This document shows positions 56,979 through 64,000 of a stretch of 64,000 bases of DNA, one piece after another. The DNA is from Galliscardovia ingluviei (lineage in GTDB: Bacteria > Actinomycetota > Actinomycetes > Actinomycetales > Bifidobacteriaceae). The DNA is taken from positions 154,472 through 218,471 of the forward strand of contig NZ_BMDH01000002.1 of the NCBI RefSeq assembly GCF_014635685.1, read 5' to 3'. Numbering within the stretch: the stretch's first letter is position 1; each line of letters begins with the position of its first letter. The translations under genes and the position numbers were made by a program. The notes under the pieces were generated by a model. The model was not told the origin of the DNA and did no database searches. It was given only the letters and a program-made list of their open reading frames with translations.

Positions 56979-59687
56979 TTAAGCTGCAGTATTAGTGCCA
57001 GTAGTATCTGCCGACTCGCTAATAATTGGGTCACTTGACCATGCGCTGAGTTCCAAATGTTCTCCGCCGGTTTGATCCACAAGCACGGTGTCACCATCAT
57101 GTACCTTGCCAGCAAGCAACATGCGAGCTAATTGGTCGCCAACCTCAGTCTGTACCAAACGACGCAATGGACGAGCACCAAACGCTGGATCATACCCAGC
57201 ATCAGCAAGCCACTGACGAGCAGAATCAGTAACATCTAAGGTAATGCGACGATCAGAAAGTCTACGAGCCACCTGATCAACCTGAATATCAACAATTTGC
57301 GCCAACTCATCGCGAGTTAATGGATGGAAGATCACTAGATCATCCAAACGATTGATGAATTCTGGCTTGAATTGACGATGAACAGCATCCAACACGGCGT
57401 TGCGCTTTTGGTCAGCATCTAATTGACCGTCCACTAGGAATTGTGAACCCAAATTAGAGGTCATAATCAAAATAGTGTTCTTAAAGTCCACTGTACGTCC
57501 TTGACCATCAGTCAAACGACCATCGTCAAGCACCTGCAAGAGCACATCGAACACTTCTGGATTAGCTTTCTCAATCTCATCAAACAGCACTACCGAATAT
57601 GGACGACGACGCACTGCCTCAGTCAGCTGACCACCCTCTTCATAACCAACATAGCCAGGAGCCGCACCGATTAAACGAGATACCGAAGCCTTTTCCATAT
57701 ACTCGCTCATATCAATACGCACCATAGCTTTGTCGTCGTCAAAGAGGAAGTCTGCCAAGGCTTTCGCCAATTCAGTCTTACCTACACCAGTCGGACCCAA
57801 GAATAGGAATGAACCAGTTGGACGATTTGGATCAGCAATACCTGCACGCGAGCGCCGCACTGCATCAGAGACATCGGCAATAGCTTCCTTCTGACCGATA
57901 ACGCGCTTGCCAAGCATCTCTTCCATATGCAGCAGCTTCTCATTTTCACCTTGCATCAAGCGTCCAACCGGAATTCCTGTCCAGTCAGAGACAATTTCTG
58001 CAATAGAATCTGCATCCACATGATCTGGAACCATTGGCTCGGACTCATTGGTGGTCGAATTAGCTTGCGCAGCATGAGCCTCATCGGCAGAAGTAGAAGC
58101 AGATGCAGCATCAGAACCAGCAGCAGAGTCGCTTTGTTCTGCAAGAGCTAATTCCTTTTGTATTGCTGGAATTTCTCCATACAGAATTCGACTTGCCTTT
58201 TCAAGATCACCTTCGCGCGTTGCCTTATCAGCTTCTACGCGCTTGGCGTCAAGTTGAGCACGCAAATCACCGACCTTGTTATGACCTTCCTTTTCAGCAT
58301 TCCAGCGTGCTTGCAATCCAGACAAACGTTCGCGGGTATTTGCTAGGTCAGCCTGCAGCTTTTCCAGACGTTCCTTAGAAGCTGGATCTTCTGCTTTTTT
58401 CAGCTGCATTTCTTCCATTTCAAGACGGGTTACTTTGCGCTGTAATTCGTCAATCTCTTCCGGCTGCGAATCTAATTCCATACGCAGATGTGCTGCGGCC
58501 TCATCGACCAAATCAATGGCCTTATCTGGCAATTGCCTTCCAGAAATATAGCGGTGTGACAGTGTTGCTGCCGCTACTAGCGCATCATCGCCAATAGTGA
58601 CCTTATGATGTGCTTCATAGCGTTGCTTTAAACCACGTAGAATAGCAATAGTATCTTCTACACTTGGCTCACCTACGTACACTTGCTGGAAACGACGCTC
58701 CAAAGCTGGGTCTTTTTCAATATTTTCACGGTACTCATCAAGTGTGGTAGCACCAATTAACCGTAGTTCACCACGAGCTAGCATTGGTTTAAGCATATTG
58801 CCAGCATCCATTGAACCTTCTGCAGCTCCCGCGCCAACAATAGTGTGCAGCTCATCGATAAAGGTTATGACTTCACCATTGGAACGCTTAATTTCTTCAA
58901 GAACTGACTTTAAGCGTTCCTCAAAGTCTCCACGATATTTCGAGCCTGCTACCATCGAACTCATATCTAGCGCAATAAGTCGCTTATTTTGCAAGCTGCT
59001 TGGCACATCTCCTGCAATAATTCGTTGTGCAAGACCTTCTACAACAGCTGTTTTACCAACGCCAGGCTCACCAATTAGTACTGGATTGTTCTTGGTACGA
59101 CGGCTCAAAATCTGTATAACGCGGCGAATTTCTCGATCTCTGCCAATTACTGGATCGAGCTTTCCTTCCTTAGCGCGCGCTGTAAGATCAGTGGAATACT
59201 TTTCTAGTGCCTTATAATTACCTTCTGCATCTGGGCTAGTTACTTTAGCGCCACCGCGAATGCCAGGCACTGCTTTACGCAAATCCTGAGCACTGACATG
59301 ATACTTACGCAAAATATCTGCAGTAGTGTTCGTCCCTGCAGCAAGAGCAATGAGCAAATGCTCAGTAGATACGTATTCATCACCCATGGTACGCATTTCC
59401 TGCTCTGCTTGGGCAATAACTTGGGTAAGCTGTCGGCTGGCTTGTGGTTGCGATGTAGTACTACCGCTTGCGCTTGGTAATGCTACTAGCGCATTGCGTA
59501 CTGCGGCTCCAATAGCTTGTGTATCTGCTCCTACAGCTTGCAGTAAACCTGCTACCACGCCTTCTTGTTGGCGTAGTAATGCGTCCATCAAATGTAATGT
59601 TTCGACTTGCGCATTCCCCGCAGCTGATGCGCTTTGAATAGCATCACCTATGGCTTCTTGGGCAAGTCGAGTGAAATTCTGTTCCAT
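56979..59687 (-). CDS. clpB: ATP-dependent disaggregase ClpB
   Basis: The 902-residue Hsp100 chaperone has two Clp_N repeats (1-145), AAA domain 1 with Walker A GEPGVGKT (about 206), the coiled-coil middle domain (about 400-515), and AAA domain 2 with Walker A GPTGVGKT (about 629), ending in the ClpB D2-small domain. It resolves protein aggregates with DnaK. It is about 40 residues longer than usual because of an Ala/Ser/Thr-rich insertion (about 516-555) between the middle domain and AAA2. GAGGAGG precedes the ATG. A HAIR operator lies about 115 bp upstream, predicting control by HspR. Confidence 0.97.
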   Translation of the reverse strand: MEQNFTRLAQEAIGDAIQSASAAGNAQVETLHLMDALLRQQEGVVAGLLQAVGADTQAIGAAVRNALVALPSASGSTTSQPQASRQLTQVIAQAEQEMRTMGDEYVSTEHLLIALAAGTNTTADILRKYHVSAQDLRKAVPGIRGGAKVTSPDAEGNYKALEKYSTDLTARAKEGKLDPVIGRDREIRRVIQILSRRTKNNPVLIGEPGVGKTAVVEGLAQRIIAGDVPSSLQNKRLIALDMSSMVAGSKYRGDFEERLKSVLEEIKRSNGEVITFIDELHTIVGAGAAEGSMDAGNMLKPMLARGELRLIGATTLDEYRENIEKDPALERRFQQVYVGEPSVEDTIAILRGLKQRYEAHHKVTIGDDALVAAATLSHRYISGRQLPDKAIDLVDEAAAHLRMELDSQPEEIDELQRKVTRLEMEEMQLKKAEDPASKERLEKLQADLANTRERLSGLQARWNAEKEGHNKVGDLRAQLDAKRVEADKATREGDLEKASRILYGEIPAIQKELALAEQSDSAAGSDAASASTSADEAHAAQANSTTNESEPMVPDHVDADSIAEIVSDWTGIPVGRLMQGENEKLLHMEEMLGKRVIGQKEAIADVSDAVRRSRAGIADPNRPTGSFLFLGPTGVGKTELAKALADFLFDDDKAMVRIDMSEYMEKASVSRLIGAAPGYVGYEEGGQLTEAVRRRPYSVVLFDEIEKANPEVFDVLLQVLDDGRLTDGQGRTVDFKNTILIMTSNLGSQFLVDGQLDADQKRNAVLDAVHRQFKPEFINRLDDLVIFHPLTRDELAQIVDIQVDQVARRLSDRRITLDVTDSARQWLADAGYDPAFGARPLRRLVQTEVGDQLARMLLAGKVHDGDTVLVDQTGGEHLELSAWSSDPIISESADTTGTNTAA

Positions 59688-59801
59688 AATGCCTCCTCAT
59701 GCAATCCAAGAGGTCTCCATCGCATGTATACACGGTTTCACTTCTTGAATCTTCACGTTCTGCAATACATAACCTTGAGGGGCATCAATTTATTCCCAAA
59801 A

Positions 59802-59822
59802 CTTGAGCTAGTTTGACTCAAG
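59802..59822 (-). promoter_or_regulatory. HAIR operator (HspR binding site) of clpB
   Basis: CTTGAGC-N7-ACTCAAG matches the HAIR consensus CTTGAGT-N7-ACTCAAG with one deviation, about 115 bp upstream of the clpB start. A nearby half site (CTTGAGG at 59774) may assist. HspR regulation is inferred from the actinobacterial precedent. Confidence 0.8.
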
Positions 59823-59879
59823 TTTTTACATTCGCTCTGAATTCCTCCTACAAACCCAGTCTCAAACACCCCAACTACC

Positions 59880-60025
59880 GAGTTGTGAAGTGATTGAACA
59901 CGAGTGAGTAACTGTTCCACAGACGATGCCCAGAAGCATCGTTGAAAATACTGCAACTTTTACAGTACGAGCATCAGTGCAAATAGCAGCGCATACAACA
60001 TTACTTACACATCACTTCACAACTC
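59880..60025. repeat. inverted-repeat element E8 (146 bp)
   Basis: A perfect left end (59880-59895) and a right end with one change (CATCACTTCACAACTC, 60010-60025) enclose 114 bp. The right end covers the last codons and stop of the nucleoside hydrolase gene. It is related to E3 by GACGATGCCC at the same offset. The right flank ACATAAG resembles those of E6 and E7. Confidence 0.9.
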
Positions 60026-61265
60026 GACATAAGCCAAGCACAGCATCAATAATCTCATCAACAGCATGCTGCGCATCAACTTGCACTGCCACCTGCGTGC
60101 GCGGATGAGCATTGCGCACTTGAGCAGGATCTCCAATAGTTCTGCCTCGAAAACCTGCACCCACACCGGTACGTGTTTCAACTTTCATCCCCAGTGGTAA
60201 GCAAGTAACCACACCAGGTTCCACAGCAACAAGTGCCGCAAGTGGATCATGCAACGGAGAACCTTGCGCAAAAAGCGGATCACTCGCTTCATTGGCTTCA
60301 ATATAAAACTTCAGTGTTTGCGCCAGCATCTTCCCCAACTTGCTACCAGCATCAGCAAAAGCACGCATATGCTCCCGCGTGAGCAAACATTGATGGGTCA
60401 CATCGAGACCAACCATTGTCACCGAGGCGCCAGAGTGGAATACAACATCAGCAGATTCAGGGTCTTGGAATATATTAGTTTCACAAATTAGATCGTAGCA
60501 ATTGCCCTCTTGTGTAAGCGAACCACCCATCAGCACCAACTTCATCTGCTGTGCAATATCTGGAGCTTGTTCTAACGCTTCGGCAATATCAGTCAAAGGA
60601 CCAGTTGCCAAAATAGTTACTTGGTCACCATAACGCCGCACTGTATCGATAATCGCTTGCACTCCATCGTGCAGCACAAAGCCACACTGTTTGCTGGCAT
60701 AAGTAGTCCATGACTGCATATCTGTTTGGTATTGAATCTGCCTATGCGCTAATCGTGGATCATCAGGCTGGACGCGCTCACCGCCAAGAGATAGCACACC
60801 AACTTGGGAGGATTCGATAGCTTGCACTGCAGGCGCGGTGGCAGAAGTATTAGCGTACATATTAGCGGACGAATTAGCAGAAGTATCAGCTCCGCTGTGT
60901 GAATTTGCAGCACTCTGCGCACGCACACTCTCCCAGCACACATTACCCAGACCATTAGCACCATGAAAGCGAGCGCAACCAGCATCAACAGCAAATCCCT
61001 GTGCCCACCGAGGAGCAGCAAGTCCAGCATACACTGGGATTTCAGTACCACCGCAAGCATCAAGTACTGTACGTGAGTTGCGCATGGCATCTGTGGCTAA
61101 CACATTGCCATAGGTTCCCACACATCCCAATAACTGCACCCGCCCAGCACGCTGTAATGCCATAAGTAAGCACAACGCTAAAGTATCATCAATACCCGTG
61201 TCCATATCTGCAAGAATGCACACCGGTTGCGTGCCTGAATTATCTACAGCATTATTTGTTATCAT
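60012..61265 (-). CDS. inosine/uridine-preferring nucleoside hydrolase family protein
   Basis: The 417-residue enzyme has the calcium-binding N-terminal motif ILADMDTGIDDTLAL (D-x-D-x3-DD) and later family blocks LATGPLTDIAEAL and LMGGSLTQEGN. A His appears in DVTHQCLLT. It would split nucleosides to base and ribose for salvage. It is longer than typical members because of an Ala/Asn/Ser-rich insertion (about residues 112-155). The ATG at 61265 has GGGGAG upstream; the frame opens at 61316. The 3' end is formed by the terminal repeat of element E8, which supplies the stop codon. Confidence 0.91.
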   Translation of the reverse strand: MITNNAVDNSGTQPVCILADMDTGIDDTLALCLLMALQRAGRVQLLGCVGTYGNVLATDAMRNSRTVLDACGGTEIPVYAGLAAPRWAQGFAVDAGCARFHGANGLGNVCWESVRAQSAANSHSGADTSANSSANMYANTSATAPAVQAIESSQVGVLSLGGERVQPDDPRLAHRQIQYQTDMQSWTTYASKQCGFVLHDGVQAIIDTVRRYGDQVTILATGPLTDIAEALEQAPDIAQQMKLVLMGGSLTQEGNCYDLICETNIFQDPESADVVFHSGASVTMVGLDVTHQCLLTREHMRAFADAGSKLGKMLAQTLKFYIEANEASDPLFAQGSPLHDPLAALVAVEPGVVTCLPLGMKVETRTGVGAGFRGRTIGDPAQVRNAHPRTQVAVQVDAQHAVDEIIDAVLGLCRVVK

Positions 61266-61415
61266 CCCGCTCACTCCCCTCTTGTGAACTGCATAGCTAA
61301 TCAAGTGCCCACACATTCCATATACTATGGCGTTATGCGGGCACTGGATGAAGTGGATAGATTAGCTAGAGCCTGCAGACCTTACATCTTAATCCGCATA
61401 GTTTTGCACCTATCG

Positions 61416-61480
61416 GAATGCATTACACGAATGCATTACATGAACACACTACTTGAATGCACTACACGGACACATTACTT
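61416..61480. repeat. 13-bp tandem array (5 units)
   Basis: Five units: GAATGCATTACAC, GAATGCATTACAT, GAACACACTACTT, GAATGCACTACAC and GGACACATTACTT. The stop codon of the NMT1/THI5-like gene (61475-61477) lies in the last unit. Confidence 0.9.
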
Positions 61481-62560
61481 GAATGAAGGTGCAAGTTCTT
61501 GCGCACTCAGCAGGAACTTATCGGTAGAAAGCGTTTGCACCTGTGGTACCGTGTCTACCACCTTACCTGCAGCATCAGTAAACACCTTTGCCTGCGCCAA
61601 GAAGTCAATATACTGCTGCGAACCAGACACATCATTCGTACCTAAGGTAAAGCTGCCCTGTTTCATGGCATTCATATCGCCCCAATACGCTCCATCAACA
61701 ATGGTATGCATACTGCGCTTAACAAAAGCCAGATCTAAATTCGCTTCTGGCGCTTCATCCACTAAGATTTTCGCAGCTTCATCAGGGTGTTCATAGGCAT
61801 ACGCATAGCCGCGCTGTGTCGCCTGGGTGAATTTGCGTACCAGTTCTGGGTTTTGCTTTGCTGTTTTACTATTAGTAATCACACCGATAGTGTCAGCATT
61901 GCCCGGCACCCCATAATCAGGCTCGGTAAAGCAACGCAATTGCGGCCCATTCATTTCAGCTTGCACACCTTCCCATGTGGCATAGAATCCACCAAAATCA
62001 GCTTTGCCACTGGAGAGCGTTTGGAATGTCGATGTACCGACGGTGACTTTATCAAACTCACCTTTACCGCCATCGTGTTCAATCATGCGCTTAATCACAG
62101 CATCCGATTCATTAGAACCAAATGTTGCAAAAGTTTTGCCGTCAAAATCTTTTGGTCTGGTAATAGCAGTATTTGATTGCAGCGAGCACCAAATAGCACT
62201 TGGCTTTTGTTGTACTTGTAATACTTGCAGTAGTTGCGCGTCCTTGGTACTGGCTATAGAAACATTTGTGAGATTAGATAGTGCAAAATCAGCATTACCA
62301 CTATTCACTGCCTGCTCAGCACCTGCTTGAGCTACTGCAACAATATCGGGCTGCAGCCCAGCTTTGGCATAATATCCTAAATGTTTGGCAACGTAGACAC
62401 CAATATGGTTAGTGTCTGGTGCCCAAGAAAGCATAAACGTTACTTTTTTCAACCCATGTTGTTCACTCTGCGCTGCGCTCGAAGAGCATGCTGCCAACGA
62501 AAATGGTAAACAAGCTGCTAATACCGTGCACAATATTGCACGCCAATATCGCTTTTGCAT
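61475..62560 (-). CDS. NMT1/THI5-like substrate-binding lipoprotein
   Basis: The 361-residue protein has a lipoprotein signal ending SLAAC (Cys25) and an NMT1/THI5-like periplasmic-binding domain: VTFMLSWAPDTNHIGVYVAKHLGYYAKAGL, then ALSNLTNVSIAS. Relatives bind thiamine precursors (ThiY), riboflavin or nucleobase-related ligands. The ATG at 62560 (AGGGATTCC upstream) is preferred over earlier in-frame starts. No permease or ATPase gene adjoins it, so its transporter partners lie elsewhere. A nucleoside hydrolase gene lies downstream on the same strand. No TPP riboswitch was recognised in its leader. Confidence 0.88.
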   Translation of the reverse strand: MQKRYWRAILCTVLAACLPFSLAACSSSAAQSEQHGLKKVTFMLSWAPDTNHIGVYVAKHLGYYAKAGLQPDIVAVAQAGAEQAVNSGNADFALSNLTNVSIASTKDAQLLQVLQVQQKPSAIWCSLQSNTAITRPKDFDGKTFATFGSNESDAVIKRMIEHDGGKGEFDKVTVGTSTFQTLSSGKADFGGFYATWEGVQAEMNGPQLRCFTEPDYGVPGNADTIGVITNSKTAKQNPELVRKFTQATQRGYAYAYEHPDEAAKILVDEAPEANLDLAFVKRSMHTIVDGAYWGDMNAMKQGSFTLGTNDVSGSQQYIDFLAQAKVFTDAAGKVVDTVPQVQTLSTDKFLLSAQELAPSFK

Positions 62561-62666
62561 GGAATCCCTAGTTCCTTCACTCATGTACTGTATCTGGGAA
62601 GCCACACAATTTGCAATAGATACAGTATGAGGATTGCAAATTGCTCCGTCCCTGCCCCCATAGACC

Positions 62667-62706
62667 ACAAAAACGTGCAGGCATGGTAGAACCACACGCT
62701 GCACGC
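62667..62706 (-). terminator. intrinsic terminator of the FAH-family gene
   Basis: CGTGCAG pairs with CTGCACG, with an inner TGGT/ACCA helix. On the minus strand it is followed by GTTTTTGTG, about 50 bp beyond the stop. Confidence 0.75.
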
Positions 62707-62756
62707 CTATTCCTGTGGACTATAGTTTGCCACACATGGATTTGGCTGGGGTTATT

Positions 62757-63572
62757 TTAGCCACGAACCACTACATTACGCAACTGCCCGATACCTTCCA
62801 CGCTCACCACAGCCTCGTCTCCTGGATGCAACGAACCTGTAGCGTTTGGCGTTCCTGTCAAAATAACATCTCCTGGAAGCAACGTGCTGAACTGTGAAAT
62901 TGCGGCAATCTGCTGAGGAATTGAATGAATCAGATGAGCAGTAGTGCCACTTGCTTCAGGAACTACTTCACCATTTAAGCTAAAACCAATGCGAGCATCT
63001 GTGTAATCAAGTTCAGTCTCAATCCAAGGGCCGAGTGGGCAAGCCGTGTCAAATCCCTTAGCACGTGTCCACATTGGATCTGACATTTGCAAATCGCGTA
63101 AAGTCACATCGTTGGTGCAAGTGTAGCCGAGCACATAATCCATAGCACGCTCGACCGGAACATATTTTGCAATACGCCCGATTACAACAGCTACTTCCGG
63201 CTCAAAATTCATATCGTTGGAATATGAAGGGAACACAATAGGATCGTCTGGACCGATAACTGCCGTGGATGGTTTGGTGAAAATCATCATTTCGCCAGGT
63301 TTTGGAGTAGCTGTGGTTAAATGGTGCTCATCCATGTATTGGGCATGTGCTTGATAGTTTTTTGCAAGTCCGAAAATTTTTGACGGAATAATTGGTGCAA
63401 GCAAACGCACACCTTCTGCGTCCAAAGCATAGCGTTCACCTGTTGGATGAACTTGTCCTGCTGCCAGAGGGAAGCCATCTAATGCTACTAAATAATCTTT
63501 GCCTTCATATTCGTCAGTCTGCACAAAGGCATAACGAACATTGTCATTAAGGGAAAACCGTGCAATTCTCAT
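62757..63572 (-). CDS. fumarylacetoacetate hydrolase family enzyme
   Basis: The 271-residue protein has the FAH core: KIFGLAKNYQAHAQYM, FTKPSTAVIGPDDPI, FEPEVAVVIG (metal-binding Glu pair) and GDVILTGTPNATG near the C-terminus. Family members cleave or decarboxylate beta-keto acids in aromatic or acylpyruvate breakdown; the substrate is unknown here. The ATG at 63572 has no ribosome-binding site but lies six bases after TACACT, so a leaderless transcript is possible. It ends before a terminator hairpin. Confidence 0.93.
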   Translation of the reverse strand: MRIARFSLNDNVRYAFVQTDEYEGKDYLVALDGFPLAAGQVHPTGERYALDAEGVRLLAPIIPSKIFGLAKNYQAHAQYMDEHHLTTATPKPGEMMIFTKPSTAVIGPDDPIVFPSYSNDMNFEPEVAVVIGRIAKYVPVERAMDYVLGYTCTNDVTLRDLQMSDPMWTRAKGFDTACPLGPWIETELDYTDARIGFSLNGEVVPEASGTTAHLIHSIPQQIAAISQFSTLLPGDVILTGTPNATGSLHPGDEAVVSVEGIGQLRNVVVRG

Positions 63573-63585
63573 AATCACAGTGTAG
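63573..63585 (-). promoter_or_regulatory. candidate -10 for a leaderless FAH-family transcript
   Basis: On the minus strand TACACT is followed by GTGATT and then the ATG. This places the predicted transcription start at or next to the start codon. The -35 region is weak. Confidence 0.4.
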
Positions 63586-63663
63586 CGATATGCCCATATC
63601 AGCATCGACTACAGGGCTACATGAATCTATTTTTACGCACTCAGCGCAGAGCATGTGAGCCAA

Positions 63664-64000
63664 TTATATAAAATCACGAGCGCCAAATAATGCCGTTCCA
63701 ACGCGCACCAAAGTTGAACCTTCTGCAATCGCATACTGCAAATCACCACTCATACCCATAGATAGGGTCTGCGCATGCTCAGTGCCGTGTTCTTTGGATG
63801 CGAGCACTTGGTCGCGCAAAGATTGTAGATGAGCAAAGCCAGCACGAATCGTGCGCCCATCATCAACATGCGCACCAATCGTCATAAACCCTTGTAGTTG
63901 CAGTCCTTCGCACTGTGCAATAGCATATGCGATATCCAGTGCTTCCTGTGGATCACAGCCAGATTTTGATACTTCGCCAGATTCGTTCACTTCCAGTAGC
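63664..64000 (-). CDS. YggS-family pyridoxal phosphate homeostasis protein, C-terminal part
   Basis: The frame is open to the right edge (LLEVNESGEVSKSG...). It ends in the YggS/PROSC signature GMSGDLQYAIAEGSTLVRVGTALFGAR, including the phosphate-binding SMGMSGD and the RVGTALFG strand. Relatives bind pyridoxal phosphate and regulate its supply without being classical enzymes. The N-terminus with the PLP lysine is outside the window. GLQLQGFMTIGAH matches the family central strand. Confidence 0.93.
   Translation of the reverse strand, partial: LLEVNESGEVSKSGCDPQEALDIAYAIAQCEGLQLQGFMTIGAHVDDGRTIRAGFAHLQSLRDQVLASKEHGTEHAQTLSMGMSGDLQYAIAEGSTLVRVGTALFGARDFI

Noticed and set aside
62561-62756. 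TPP, purine or xanthine riboswitch before the NMT1/THI5-like gene
   Set aside because: I could not find the conserved core of any known class; the clearest structure there is the terminator of the upstream FAH-family gene.

Overview
The window looks like chromosomal DNA from a low-GC member of the Bifidobacteriaceae (Actinobacteria; Alloscardovia, Scardovia or Gardnerella-like). This is inferred from family content: a Pst operon beside a RegX3-like regulator, a HAIR-type HspR site before clpB, a G5-domain transglycosylase-like secreted protein, DUF4916 and Mbeg1-like proteins, and a glf/Wzm-Wzt surface-polysaccharide locus. The genus cannot be fixed from sequence alone. No rRNA, tRNA, CRISPR array, transposase or prophage was recognised.

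Layout. 1-3.1 kb: an alpha/beta hydrolase fragment, a NUDIX-like protein, thioredoxin and a G5-domain cell-wall protein. 4-14.2 kb: phosphate uptake (pstSCAB, leftward) with a PhoP-type direct repeat upstream of pstS, a response regulator and a sensor kinase. Regulator and kinase are separated by an oppositely oriented DUF559-like endonuclease gene. A CPBP membrane protease follows. 15-20.4 kb: Mbeg1-like hydrolase, aspartate ammonia-lyase, and an MscS channel translationally coupled to an acetyltransferase. 20.6-46.4 kb: a large surface-polysaccharide region. It holds a dTDP-glucose dehydratase, DUF4422-GT8 glycosyltransferases (one fused to a GT2 domain), polytopic membrane proteins, a GlfT-like GT2, UDP-galactopyranose mutase, an acyltransferase, a Wzm/Wzt exporter, an LTA-synthase-like phosphotransferase, a YfhO-like protein, a GH25/ricin/cell-wall-binding lysozyme and a GtrB-like transferase. 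Together these could build, export and decorate a galactofuranose-containing wall glycan. 46.8-47.8 kb: a PIN toxin/HTH antitoxin pair. 48.4-51.6 kb: a polar amino-acid ABC importer. 51.9-64 kb: MntH, a secreted HNH nuclease, an aldo/keto reductase, an RNA methyltransferase, a His-rich PRTase-like protein, ClpB, a nucleoside hydrolase, an NMT1/THI5-like binding protein, an FAH-family enzyme and the end of a YggS-like protein.

The main unexplained structure is a family of eight intergenic elements. Each is bounded by GAGTTGTGAAGTGATT and its inverse AATCACTTCACAACTC. Four are exactly 114 bp; the others are 136, 146, 155 and 155 bp. The two 155-bp copies differ at one base and flank the toxin-antitoxin pair as direct repeats. 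The window also has several unrelated short tandem arrays (9, 11, 13 and 20 bp units) between genes, two of which supply the stop codon of a neighbouring gene. Several conserved proteins carry low-complexity Ala/Ser/Asn/Thr-rich insertions. Both suggest a slippage-prone genome.
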